37,709 nucleotides of DNA, taken from contig JANWVR010000137.1 of assembly GCA_025056735.1 (NCBI GenBank), positions 1 to 37,709 on the forward strand, given 5' to 3'. Positions 1 to 7,862 of this stretch are shown in pieces. The DNA is from Saprospiraceae bacterium. Lineage in GTDB: Bacteria; Bacteroidota; Bacteroidia; Chitinophagales; Saprospiraceae. Each line of letters begins with the position of its first letter. Within the stretch, counting starts at the first letter, position 1. A program made the position numbers and the translations under genes. The notes beneath the pieces are model-generated. The model was given only the letters and a program-made list of their open reading frames with translations, ran no database searches and was not told where the DNA came from.

Positions 1-83
1 GGTTGGTGGTGCGGTGAGTGGAAGCGCGTTGCTTTCGGTTAGGCTGAAGAGCTTCCCGTATGGTGCAAAGAGCCTCAGGGTGC

Positions 84-91
84 TACCTTTG
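84..91 (+). promoter_or_regulatory. Bacteroidota-type -7 promoter box before plsC
   Basis: The octamer TACCTTTG matches the -7 consensus TAnnTTTG of the Bacteroidota primary sigma factor. It ends 8 bases before the ATG at 100, so transcription would begin almost at the start codon (a leaderless or near-leaderless mRNA) or the real start is a later codon. No clear -33 TTG element was found at the usual spacing. Bases 1-83 hold nothing else I can assign. Confidence 0.5.
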
Positions 92-99
92 CAGCCGAA

Positions 100-897
100 A
101 TGGTGGCTGTTTTGCGAAAGATTTGGGCGGTTTATGCCGTGATGCTTTTCTTATTGCTCATGTTGGTGTTGGGCGTGCCTGTGCTGCTGATGCACATGGC
201 CCTAACGCCAGGTGAGCGCGCTTTGCGCCGCAACGTGTACTTTTTGCACCACATTTTCACCCCTATCTATCTGGCGCTCATTGGCATACGCCTGCGAGTA
301 CAAGGGCGTGAATACCTTTCGCCCGAGCGCTCCTACGTCATTGTGAGCAACCACGTATCGGCGCTGGATTTCATCGTCAATGCCCGCGCATACCCAGGAG
401 TTTTTCAATTCTTAGCCAAACAAGAATTGCATCGCGTGCCCATTTTTGGCTGGGTTGTCAGGAAAATGTGCCTGTCGGTAGACCGGAGCGATGCCGCCAG
501 CCGGGCGCGCAGCCTGATGCTGCTGCAAGAGCGCTTGGCGCAGGGCTGGAGCATTTTCGTGTATCCCGAGGGCCGCCGCAACCGTACCGCCGAGCCGCTC
601 GGGCCATTCTACGACGGTGCTTTCCGTGTGGCTATTCAGACCCAGGCGCCCATCGCCGTTCAAACGCTAATCAACATGCGCGAAATTTGTGGAAAGGCCG
701 ACGGATTAGACCTGCGCCCAGGCGTCGTCCATATCGTCTGGAGCAAACCCATCGAAACAGCGGGTATGACTATGGATGACCTCCCCCGCCTGCGCGAACA
801 GGTGCGGCAAACGATACTGCATCACATTCAAAAACATACTGTCCACAAACACACTGTCCCTACCAGGACAAATTTGTTTTTTATTTTTCATTTATAA
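100..897 (+). CDS. plsC: 1-acyl-sn-glycerol-3-phosphate acyltransferase (PlsC family)
   Basis: Membrane acyltransferase that would transfer a fatty acyl chain to lysophosphatidic acid in phospholipid synthesis. The PlsC motifs are present: NHVSALD (the NHxxxxD catalytic block, about residue 84) and YPEGRRNR (substrate-binding EGxR block, about residue 154). An N-terminal hydrophobic segment lies at about residues 9-32. Length (265 aa) is normal for the family. The last 20 or so residues look non-conserved: they include a 15-base tandem duplication giving KHTVHKHTV, and the final FFIFHL is encoded by a T-rich heptad repeat that runs up to the next gene. The start is uncertain because a -7 promoter box lies directly upstream; GTG/ATG codons near residues 14-15 are alternatives. 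Family call is firm, acyl acceptor is inferred. Confidence 0.9.
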   Translation: MVAVLRKIWAVYAVMLFLLLMLVLGVPVLLMHMALTPGERALRRNVYFLHHIFTPIYLALIGIRLRVQGREYLSPERSYVIVSNHVSALDFIVNARAYPGVFQFLAKQELHRVPIFGWVVRKMCLSVDRSDAASRARSLMLLQERLAQGWSIFVYPEGRRNRTAEPLGPFYDGAFRVAIQTQAPIAVQTLINMREICGKADGLDLRPGVVHIVWSKPIETAGMTMDDLPRLREQVRQTILHHIQKHTVHKHTVPTRTNLFFIFHL

Positions 898-924
898 TTT
901 TTCACTTTTCATTTTTAATTTTTG
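883..924 (+). repeat. Heptad repeat (ATTTTTC-like) abutting the CBS start codon
   Basis: Six consecutive 7-base units (ATTTTTC, ATTTATA, ATTTTTC, ACTTTTC, ATTTTTA, ATTTTTG) run without interruption into the ATG at 925. The first two units also encode the last residues and stop codon of plsC. The same unit type, in the same orientation relative to the gene, precedes the start codon at 10918 on the other strand. Confidence 0.8.
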
Positions 925-2283
925 ATGAATTACAGACACAACATCTTGGAGACCATTGGAAATACGCCGTTGGTCAAACTCAATCGGGTGGTGGCCGATA
1001 TTCCCGCTTTGGTGTTGGCTAAAGTGGAGACATTTAATCCTGGTCATTCCATCAAAGACCGCATGGCGCTCAAAATGATTGACGACGCCGAAGCGCAGGG
1101 GCTACTCAAGCCGGGCGGTACCATCATTGAGTGTACCAGCGGCAACACGGGCATGGGTCTCGCTTTGGTGGCCTGCGTGCGCGGCTATCGGGCCATTTTT
1201 ACCACTACCGATAAGCAGAGCAAGGAGAAGATAGACATCCTCAAGGCCATGGGTGCGGAGGTCATTGTGTGCCCGACGAACGTGGAGCCCGACGACCCGC
1301 GCTCGTACTACTCCGTGGCGCGCCGGCTGAGCCAGGAAATTCCAAATTCATTTTGGTGCAACCAATACGACAACCTATCGAACCGCCAGGCACACTACGA
1401 GAGTACAGGGCCAGAAATTTGGGAGCAGACCGATGGACGGGTTACGCACATTGTGGTTGGCGTGGGTACTGGCGGCACGGTCTCGGGTGTGGCCCGATAC
1501 CTCAAGGAGCGCAACCCGAAGGTGCAGATTTGGGGCGCCGACACCTATGGATCGGTGTTTAAGAAGTACCATGAAACCGGCATTTTTGACCCTAAAGAGA
1601 TTTATCCTTACATCACCGAGGGTATTGGCGAAGACATCTTGCCTGCGAATGTGGATTTTTCACTGATAGATCTCTTTGAAAAAGTTACCGACAAGGACGC
1701 CGCCCTTTGGGCACGGCGGCTGGCACGCGAGGAGGGGTTGCTGCTGGGCTATTCGGCGGGTAGTGCGATTGGAGCGCTGTGGCAGTTGCGCCACCGGCTG
1801 ACGAAGGACGACGTGGTGGTAGTCATTTTCCACGACCACGGCAGCCGGTATGTAGGTAAAATTTACAACGACGAATGGATGCGCCAGCGCGGCTTTTTGG
1901 AAGACGAGCTCAAGGTGGCCGACATTATTGCCCATAAAAAAGACCGCCATTTTTACGCTGTGCAGAAGACGGACACCCTGCAGTCGGCCTTTCAGCAGAT
2001 GAAGATACACGACATTAGCCAGCTGCCGGTGCTGGAGGGCGAGGCCATCGTTGGTGTGATTACGGAGCGCCAGGTGCTGCGCCTGCTGTTGCAAAATCCG
2101 TTGGAGAACAGCCAGAAGGCCGTAGAGGAGTTCATGGAAGACCCGTTGCCGATAGTGTCGGACGACGTACCCATCAGCCAGTTGAGCCGCTATTTCAACA
2201 AGACCGTTCCCGCTGTGGTGGCCCGAGACCGCTCGGGCGGCGTGCATGTGATTACGCCCTACGATTTGATTCAGAGTCTGTAA
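925..2283 (+). CDS. Cystathionine beta-synthase (PLP domain plus CBS-domain pair)
   Basis: PLP enzyme of the cysteine synthase/cystathionine beta-synthase fold, which would condense serine with homocysteine (or make cysteine) in the cytoplasm. Visible motifs: NPGHSIKDR with the PLP-binding lysine (about residue 43), the SGNTG substrate loop (about residue 70), the phosphate-binding GTGGTVSG loop (about residue 180) and HDHGSRY near the end of the catalytic domain. Residues from about 340 to the end form two CBS repeats (LPVLEGEAIVGVITERQ marks the first), a normal bacterial and eukaryotic CBS layout without the haem domain. A TTG at 922 is possible, but ATG at 925 is the better start. purN follows after 6 bases. 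CBS versus CBS-domain cysteine synthase cannot be settled by eye. Confidence 0.9.
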   Translation: MNYRHNILETIGNTPLVKLNRVVADIPALVLAKVETFNPGHSIKDRMALKMIDDAEAQGLLKPGGTIIECTSGNTGMGLALVACVRGYRAIFTTTDKQSKEKIDILKAMGAEVIVCPTNVEPDDPRSYYSVARRLSQEIPNSFWCNQYDNLSNRQAHYESTGPEIWEQTDGRVTHIVVGVGTGGTVSGVARYLKERNPKVQIWGADTYGSVFKKYHETGIFDPKEIYPYITEGIGEDILPANVDFSLIDLFEKVTDKDAALWARRLAREEGLLLGYSAGSAIGALWQLRHRLTKDDVVVVIFHDHGSRYVGKIYNDEWMRQRGFLEDELKVADIIAHKKDRHFYAVQKTDTLQSAFQQMKIHDISQLPVLEGEAIVGVITERQVLRLLLQNPLENSQKAVEEFMEDPLPIVSDDVPISQLSRYFNKTVPAVVARDRSGGVHVITPYDLIQSL

Positions 2284-2289
2284 CTGCGC

Positions 2290-2880
2290 ATGACAAACCT
2301 TGCCGTTTTCGCTTCTGGTACGGGGAGCAACGCTCGCTGCATCACCGATTTTTTTGCCCAAAGCGATTGTGCGCGCGTGCGATTGGTGGTGTCGAACAAG
2401 CCCGATGCGCCCGTTTTGGCTATGGCGCGCGAGCGCGGTATTCCGGCGTTAGTGGTTGACCGCGCGTACTTTTACGAGAGCGAGCGGCTACTGTCAGTCT
2501 TGGCTGAGCATTCCATTGGTTTCATTGTGCTGGCGGGCTTTTTGTGGCTTGTTCCGACCTATTTAGTACGGGCGTACTGGCGGCGCATGGTCAACATTCA
2601 CCCGGCGCTGCTGCCCGCTTACGGCGGAAAAGGCATGTACGGCCTGCGCGTGCACGAGGCCGTCAAAGCGGCCGGCGAGCGCGAGACAGGGATCACCATT
2701 CACTACGTCAACGAACGCTACGACGAAGGCGACATTATTTTTCAAGCGCGCTGCTCTGTTTTGCCAGCCGATACGCCCACTGACATCGCCCGCCGCGTGC
2801 AGGCCCTGGAGCACGAACACTATCCGCGGGTTCTAGAGCGCCTGATTTGTTCTACCCCTGCCGATAACGCTGTCGCATGA
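2290..2880 (+). CDS. purN: Phosphoribosylglycinamide formyltransferase
   Basis: GAR transformylase of de novo purine synthesis, which moves a formyl group from 10-formyltetrahydrofolate to GAR. The family signature is clear: N-terminal ASGTGSN phosphate loop, VSNKPDAPVL, LAGFLWLVP, and the active-site stretch NIHPALLPAYGGKGMYG, in which N, H and a later D (in YDEGDIIF) are the catalytic residues known for PurN. Length of 196 aa is typical. It follows the CBS gene by 6 bases and overlaps the next gene by 4 bases (ATGA), so these genes are probably co-transcribed. Confidence 0.95.
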   Translation: MTNLAVFASGTGSNARCITDFFAQSDCARVRLVVSNKPDAPVLAMARERGIPALVVDRAYFYESERLLSVLAEHSIGFIVLAGFLWLVPTYLVRAYWRRMVNIHPALLPAYGGKGMYGLRVHEAVKAAGERETGITIHYVNERYDEGDIIFQARCSVLPADTPTDIARRVQALEHEHYPRVLERLICSTPADNAVA

Positions 2881-3749
2881 CGCTTCGCGATGCTCTGCAA
2901 CTCATCCGCTTCGAGCACTGGGTCAAAAACTTGTTCGTGTTTCTGCCCGCCTTCTTTGCCGCGCGGCTGACGGAGTGGGACGTTATGCAAAATACCCTAC
3001 TGGCCTTTGCCGCCTTTTCGGCGGTATCGTCGGGCGTGTATATCCTGAACGACTGGGTGGACGCTCCGCAAGACCGCAATCATCCAGATAAGCAAAATCG
3101 CCCCATGGCCCGCGGCGCTATTCGGCGGCGTGAGGCCTTCGTGTTGCTGGCCGTCGCGTTGGTTTCAGGCTTCGCACTGGCAACCTTCCTCAACGAGACC
3201 GTGCTGCTCATCTGCGCCCTATACGCGGGCATCAATGCGCTTTATACCTTCTGGCTCAAGCACATCGCCATCGTGGACATCAGCCTTATTGGCACGGGCT
3301 TCCTACTGCGCGTGCTGGCCGGTGGCGCCGCTACGGGCGTAGAGGTGTCGCACTGGCTCATCGTGATGACCTTCCTGCTGGCGCTCATCCTGGGCTTGGC
3401 CAAACGCCGCGGCGAATACGTCGTCGCCATGCGCGGGCACAGCTTCCGAAAGGCGTTGGAAGGCTACAACCTCCCTTTTCTAGACGCCGCCATGGTGGTG
3501 TGCTCGACGGTGGCCATCGTGGCCTACCTGATGTACTGTTTCTCGCCCGAAGTAACGGAGCGCATCGGAAGCGACCGGATTTACTACACAGCCTTTTTCG
3601 TCATCACGGGCATCCTGCGCTACCTGCAGCTGACGCTGGTCTTTGGCCGCACCGAGTCGCCTACGCGCGCCTTGCTGCACGATGCCTTTCTGCAATGGAT
3701 GCTACTGGGCTGGATTGGCGCTTTCGTATGGCTGCTGTATGTGCGTTAG
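2877..3749 (+). CDS. UbiA-family prenyltransferase, DPPR-synthase-like
   Basis: Integral membrane protein of the UbiA superfamily with roughly eight or nine hydrophobic segments. The motif NDWVDAPQDRNHPDKQNRPMARG (about residues 58-80) fits the NDxxDxxxDxxHPxKxxRPxAxG pattern of decaprenyl-phosphate phosphoribosyltransferase, the enzyme that makes the lipid precursor of D-arabinose donors in mycobacteria; the N-terminal HWVKNLFVFLP also fits that subgroup. Length of 290 aa agrees. The likely reaction is transfer of phosphoribose from PRPP to a polyprenyl phosphate; its use in this organism (for example arabino- or ribofuranose in surface glycans) is inference. Start codon overlaps the purN stop. 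The convergent neighbour ends 11 bases away. Confidence 0.8.
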   Translation: MTLRDALQLIRFEHWVKNLFVFLPAFFAARLTEWDVMQNTLLAFAAFSAVSSGVYILNDWVDAPQDRNHPDKQNRPMARGAIRRREAFVLLAVALVSGFALATFLNETVLLICALYAGINALYTFWLKHIAIVDISLIGTGFLLRVLAGGAATGVEVSHWLIVMTFLLALILGLAKRRGEYVVAMRGHSFRKALEGYNLPFLDAAMVVCSTVAIVAYLMYCFSPEVTERIGSDRIYYTAFFVITGILRYLQLTLVFGRTESPTRALLHDAFLQWMLLGWIGAFVWLLYVR

Positions 3750-3760
3750 GCCCCTCCGCT

Positions 3761-5008
3761 TTACTGTTCCTTCGGCCAGTTCCTGACTACGAGGACGCCC
3801 AATTGCTCGCCACTGACGAGGCCGGCTTCTACGAGGTCGCGCAGCTGGTGGCCGGCGTAGAAGCGCGCCATGCCCGCCTCGCGCGCGGCCTCGCGAAACG
3901 AGGCGTAGGAGCGTCCATTGGCATGGAAAGGAATGCGCTCGCCCATCCATTGCGATAGCACCGATGCTGCTGCGGCTGCGACCAGTCCTTGCTCGCGCGG
4001 GCAGGTTTCGGCAGCGCTCCCTATGGCTAAGGGCTGCCAGTCCGGGTCAAACACTTGATGAATGGCCGCCTGCGGGCTGTTGCGCGCGTATAGGCGGCTT
4101 TCGCGGGCGCACTGTCGGTAGGCATCGGCCATGGCAATACTCGTTGCCGTCAGAATGCGCAGCGTAGAGGCAAACGGCAGGCCCTGCTGTGCGCAGGCAG
4201 CGCTGGCGATGGTTATCCACTGAGCCGATAGCCATTGTGGCTGCGACCAGGCCTCGACCTGCCGTCGGTGCTCCTGCGAGGCATTCGTACCGCCGCGCTC
4301 GAACACTTCGCGCACAAACATGCGGTAGCGGCTGCCTTCGCGCAGGTCTTCCGGCGCAGGGTTTGCCCAGCCCAACGTCAGCGCGTCCTCGTCTTTGAGC
4401 AACAAAAGGCGCTGCTGCTGGCCGGCTTGTGCATACAGGGCCATCGTCCGCGCGAGGTCTTGAGCCGCTCTTCGCGAATGCGTAAGGTATTGAGGCGGCA
4501 ATCCGCGTTGCAGAAACAGGTCCTCGAGATTGTGCTGCTTTTGCGTCAGCAACGCCTGCTCGGGTATCAGCCCTTTGCCCGTCTCTAAGGCCGCCCACAG
4601 CGCAGCAAATGGATAAAACACAGAGTCGGCAGGCGCGAAGGTCAGCATGGCCGGCATGTCGCGAACGGCGCCTCGCAGCGAAGGCGTGCGAATGGAGTAG
4701 CGCGCCATGGTCTCGTAAGCCGCCATTAGGGCATAAGCATGGCTCTGCCCTACCGCTGAGGGCGACAAAGCGCTCGCCACCGCCGCTTCGGTCAGAGCCT
4801 GAAGCACCTGCGGCAACTGCTCTTCGGCCAGCTGCCGCAGCGGAACCCACTGCTCCATTTGCTGCTCCACGGCAGCGCGCGGCGGCTGCTCCTTTTCGCG
4901 ATAGCGGTCTTTCGATTTGCTCTTATTGGATTGTTGGGCAAAAACAGCGCTGAAGGCCAGCCAGATGGCAGCAATCAGCAGAAGAACTCTTTTCCCGGCG
5001 GAAGGCAT
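3761..5008 (-). CDS. Secreted vanadium-haloperoxidase/PAP2-fold protein with degenerate active site
   Basis: 415 aa with an N-terminal signal peptide (hydrophobic 8-23, cleavage near AFAQ). The body follows Bacteroidota vanadium-dependent haloperoxidase-like proteins: ALSPSAVGQSHAYALMAAYETMARY (80-104), the helix SIAMADAYRQC (290-300), FDPDWQPL (320-327) and a C-terminal ARFYAGHQLRDLVEAGLVSGEQLG (381-404). The catalytic elements are lost: the KxxxxxxRP block reads ESRLYARNSP, the PSGH motif is replaced by CPREQG (336-341), and the last histidine is displaced by one position (GHQ instead of GxH). I therefore expect a non-catalytic relative with an unknown role. Assignment rests on my reading of the fold pattern; a fast-diverging unrelated helical protein is the alternative. 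Confidence 0.6.
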   Translation of the reverse strand: MPSAGKRVLLLIAAIWLAFSAVFAQQSNKSKSKDRYREKEQPPRAAVEQQMEQWVPLRQLAEEQLPQVLQALTEAAVASALSPSAVGQSHAYALMAAYETMARYSIRTPSLRGAVRDMPAMLTFAPADSVFYPFAALWAALETGKGLIPEQALLTQKQHNLEDLFLQRGLPPQYLTHSRRAAQDLARTMALYAQAGQQQRLLLLKDEDALTLGWANPAPEDLREGSRYRMFVREVFERGGTNASQEHRRQVEAWSQPQWLSAQWITIASAACAQQGLPFASTLRILTATSIAMADAYRQCARESRLYARNSPQAAIHQVFDPDWQPLAIGSAAETCPREQGLVAAAAASVLSQWMGERIPFHANGRSYASFREAAREAGMARFYAGHQLRDLVEAGLVSGEQLGVLVVRNWPKEQ

Positions 5009-5167
5009 AGGTAACGCTTGTTTGGATGATACAATGCAGTGTTATTAACAAACCGGCCGTTGGCAATTGCTGGGCCGGCGATGCACAAGCGAACGACGAA
5101 CAAAGCCAACCTATTGCTACGAACGCCGAATGAGGCCTGCGCATTTACACCACTACAAGCCGGGACT

Positions 5168-6565
5168 TTAGGCCGTTTTATCGAAGCTCAGCCCCGCATT
5201 TATGGCGCCCTGCGCCCGGTCGCGAATGCGCGGGTCGGTAGCGGAGTCGGCAATGGTCTGGCAAATGAGGCGCTCGTCCAATTGGCGCAACTCCTCAGCG
5301 GTCTGGATGCCTCGAGCCTGGGCGAGCGTAGCCATCACCTCAGTGACTAAGCGCCCCATGGCGCCGGTACCTCGGTTGATGGCAATGGCGATGAGGGCGG
5401 TGAGCAACCCTTCAGAAGTGATGAGGTCGCCCAGGCGCGGCACCGTGAGAGTAATGCCGCCGACGTTGATCCGTAGGCGCGCATTGAGCGCAGGCTGCAC
5501 GTAGAGATCGTTGGCAGCGCGCAGTTGTTCAAGCACCAAATCGGGGTCGAAACCGGCCTGGATGAAAGCGCCGTAGAGCGGTATGTTGCGCTGGATGTAG
5601 AGCCAGGCGTCGTCGCCTGCAAGCGTTCGTCCGTTGTCGTCCAGCACGGTGGTGGTGGTTCCGTTGGTGTCAATGCCCACCTGCTGAAAGACCTGGGCAA
5701 AACGCGCTGGCGCAAAGCGTTTCATGTTGATAAGCAGCCGGTTGAGGCTACCTCCTGGTGCCGCAGCGCCTACAAACTGAATGCAGCCGTAGGAAAAGAT
5801 GCCGACGTCGTAGCTGTTGATGGCGTCGTACTTGCCCTCGTGGGTGGAGACAAACTCCAGCGCAGCAGCCTGCTGGCGCGTCAGACCCACTGAGGCGACG
5901 CGCTCAACGGGGAGGTCAATAGTGGACTGTCCTGGATAGAGGATGCCCTCTGGATAGCGCATGTGGACGGATTGCATGATGTTGTCGCGCATGCGGGCCA
6001 CAATGGTCGAGCCGTTGAGCAGCGGCACGGTCAACTCGAAGCGGCGAAAGCCTGCATCTGGAAGTACACGCAGCAGAAAGCGCTGGCGAGCGGCTAAGTA
6101 GTCGCCCGGCGGCGTAGGATTTACCGGTGGTGGTGCAGGCGACGGCGTCGGAGCCGGTGTAGGTGGTGGTGTAGGCGTAGGGGTCGGGGGTGTTTCCGAG
6201 CGCACAGGTATGCGCAGCGTTTGGCCGACGCGCAGGCTGGCGCTTTTGAGGTTGTTCTGGCGTTTGATGGCGTCCACTGTAACGTTAAAGCGGCGCGCAA
6301 TGCTCGACAGCGTATCGCCGCGCACTACGGTATAAGTAACGATGGTTGTACCTCCTCCAGAAGATGAAGCCGGTGGTGTGGGCGATGGGGCAGGTGGCGC
6401 CGGAGCCGGCGTAGGTGTAGAGCCCGTCGGAATGCGCAACACCTGCCCTGTGCGCAGGTGGTCGCTCGTCAGATTATTGGCCCGGCGAAGGTCGGCCACA
6501 GTTACGTTGAAGCGCCGGGCAATGCTAAAAAGCGTATCGCCTGCGGCTACAGTGTAGGTGGTCAT
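5168..6565 (-). CDS. Double-LysM protein with lysozyme-like C-terminal domain
   Basis: Two LysM peptidoglycan-binding domains (about residues 3-47 and 77-121, each with the YTVxxGDTLxSIARRFNVTV pattern and ending LRIP) are joined by Pro/Thr-rich linkers to a domain of about 310 residues. That domain contains EFVSTHEGKYDAINSYDVGIFSYGCIQF (237-264); an EG followed by a Y-G-IQF core is reminiscent of lysozyme-like or chitosanase-like hydrolases, with E243 as candidate catalytic acid. The start is taken at ATG 6565 because LysM begins immediately after it; the longer frame to 6631 adds only 22 unconvincing residues. There is no signal peptide from either start, odd for a wall-binding protein. Enzyme activity is not proven by motif alone. 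Confidence 0.7.
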   Translation of the reverse strand: MTTYTVAAGDTLFSIARRFNVTVADLRRANNLTSDHLRTGQVLRIPTGSTPTPAPAPPAPSPTPPASSSGGGTTIVTYTVVRGDTLSSIARRFNVTVDAIKRQNNLKSASLRVGQTLRIPVRSETPPTPTPTPPPTPAPTPSPAPPPVNPTPPGDYLAARQRFLLRVLPDAGFRRFELTVPLLNGSTIVARMRDNIMQSVHMRYPEGILYPGQSTIDLPVERVASVGLTRQQAAALEFVSTHEGKYDAINSYDVGIFSYGCIQFVGAAAPGGSLNRLLINMKRFAPARFAQVFQQVGIDTNGTTTTVLDDNGRTLAGDDAWLYIQRNIPLYGAFIQAGFDPDLVLEQLRAANDLYVQPALNARLRINVGGITLTVPRLGDLITSEGLLTALIAIAINRGTGAMGRLVTEVMATLAQARGIQTAEELRQLDERLICQTIADSATDPRIRDRAQGAINAGLSFDKTA

Positions 6566-6657
6566 GAATAGAAAACGCTTTTGATATGAAATGCAGACCG
6601 AACACCCTGCAAGGTCTGACATTTCAAGCACTCAAAACGCACGAAATGGCAACTACC

Positions 6658-7785
6658 TTATCGGAGCGTCTCATTGATTACTGCCTCTGCCAGCCCAAAC
6701 GACAGCGTCATGCCTGCGCCGCCTAAGCCGTTGACAATGGTTACACCGGGTTCAGGGTGTAGAACGAGTTCGGTGCTCCCATCTGTCATTTTAGGGTAAA
6801 TGCCGTGCCAGGTCTCGGCGAGATGCAGGCGCGGGATGTGGGCGAACTCGTTCAAGTAACTGAGTACTAATTCGTTGCCGTCCATGCGGTCGAACGGGTC
6901 TACGTCTAAGCCGTAGTCGTGCGTGTCGCCGATGGTCAGCTGACCGGCTGCGTTTTGGGAGACGAGCACGTGGACGCCGCGCTGGAGGTGTTGAGGGTAT
7001 TTCTCCTCGAAAAGGCGTCTCAATGCAGGCAAGGATGGCATGAGGGCAAAAGCGCCGTAATGGATGAGCGTCAGGCCAGCACACAGAGATGCGCCCATCT
7101 GCCATCCGTTGGGTTGGGGCAAGGTGCGCAACATCTGCACCTTACAGCGCGTAATGGGCGCGCGGGCAAAGTGCTCCGGGTACAGAAGTTCAAAATCCGC
7201 CCCGCTGCATACGTAGATGGAGTCCGCCTCCCAGCGCAGCCGACCAGCCCATACGTAGGGGTGCTCAATATACGTGACGGCTGTGCCGAAGTGAAACTGC
7301 ACGCCGTATCGCTCTTCCAGCCACTTGGGTAAGGCGGCAATGGCCTGGCGGGGGTCCACGATGAGTTCGTCAGCGCTCCACAGACCGCCCAGCAAGCCGT
7401 TAGGTCGCACAGCGGGCGATTTTTCCACCGCCTCTGCAGGCGTACATAAATGCGCCGAAGGGCGACCGTCTATCTGTATAAATTCCTCCAGAACAGCCAT
7501 TTCTTCTGGAAGGCGCGCCACCAACAGGGAGCCGGTTTCCCGATACCACAGGCCGGCCTCCGTCAGCACCTGCTTCCAGATGGCCCGGCTGCGCAGGGCG
7601 CGCTCGTATAGCGGGCCGGCCGGTTGGCCAATGGGCCATACCATGCCAAAATTCCGAATGGAAGCGCCCACAGCCCGGGGCGAGCGCTCGACCACCACTA
7701 CCCTACTGCCGCGCTCGGCCAAAGCCCGCGCCACGGCCAGCCCTACAATACCGGCGCCAACGACAAGTACTTGCGGTTTGGACAT
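6658..7785 (-). CDS. FAD-dependent amine oxidase linked to phosphonate catabolism (TIGR03364-like)
   Basis: 375-aa flavoprotein of the D-amino-acid-oxidase (DAO) superfamily. The N-terminal Rossmann motif VLVVGAGIVGLAVARALAERG (5-25) binds FAD, followed by a conserved RNFGMVWPIGQPAG segment, and the C-terminal GLGGAGMTLSFGLAE is the second FAD contact. This subgroup is, from memory, TIGR03364, which co-occurs with phosphonatase-like HAD enzymes and would oxidise an aminoalkylphosphonate to an aldehyde. The start is ATG 7785; the longer frame to 7995 adds 70 non-homologous residues and overlaps the upstream gene. It is the last gene of a four-gene minus-strand cluster, 77 bases after the carrier gene. 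Exact substrate is unknown. Confidence 0.8.
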   Translation of the reverse strand: MSKPQVLVVGAGIVGLAVARALAERGSRVVVVERSPRAVGASIRNFGMVWPIGQPAGPLYERALRSRAIWKQVLTEAGLWYRETGSLLVARLPEEMAVLEEFIQIDGRPSAHLCTPAEAVEKSPAVRPNGLLGGLWSADELIVDPRQAIAALPKWLEERYGVQFHFGTAVTYIEHPYVWAGRLRWEADSIYVCSGADFELLYPEHFARAPITRCKVQMLRTLPQPNGWQMGASLCAGLTLIHYGAFALMPSLPALRRLFEEKYPQHLQRGVHVLVSQNAAGQLTIGDTHDYGLDVDPFDRMDGNELVLSYLNEFAHIPRLHLAETWHGIYPKMTDGSTELVLHPEPGVTIVNGLGGAGMTLSFGLAEAVINETLR

Positions 7786-7799
7786 ATGTTGATTTTTTA

Positions 7800-7839
7800 C
7801 AACTGTGAAGACACAAAGAAAGCACCGAGACACAAAAAT
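7800..7839. repeat. Short degenerate CACAAAGA-type intergenic repeat
   Basis: The gap between the carrier and oxidase genes contains a run of similar short words (GAAGACACAAAG, AAAGCACCGAGACACAAAA). From memory it resembles a family of low-complexity intergenic repeats built from CACAAAG/CACGAAG units that is scattered in many environmental genomes. A weaker trace lies at 20033-20056. No coding potential. Confidence 0.4.
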
Positions 7840-7862
7840 GGGATGTGGAACCGGTGGGCCTA

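Noticed and set aside
857-890. TGTCC-GGACA hairpin plus T-rich run at the end of plsC as a terminator
   Set aside because: The stem is only 5 bp, and the T-rich run is explained by the heptad repeat.
1660-2361. 233-codon minus-strand frame across the CBS and purN genes
   Set aside because: Spans two well-supported plus-strand genes and shows no domain.
4047-4850. Long open frame opposite/within the haloperoxidase-like gene
   Set aside because: Arg/Ala/Gly-rich translation with no domain pattern; it is the out-of-frame shadow of the gene with signal peptide and family motifs on the same strand.
6593-6616. CAGACC/GGTCTG inverted repeat upstream of the LysM gene
   Set aside because: Only 6-base arms and no supporting context; expected by chance in a window of this size.
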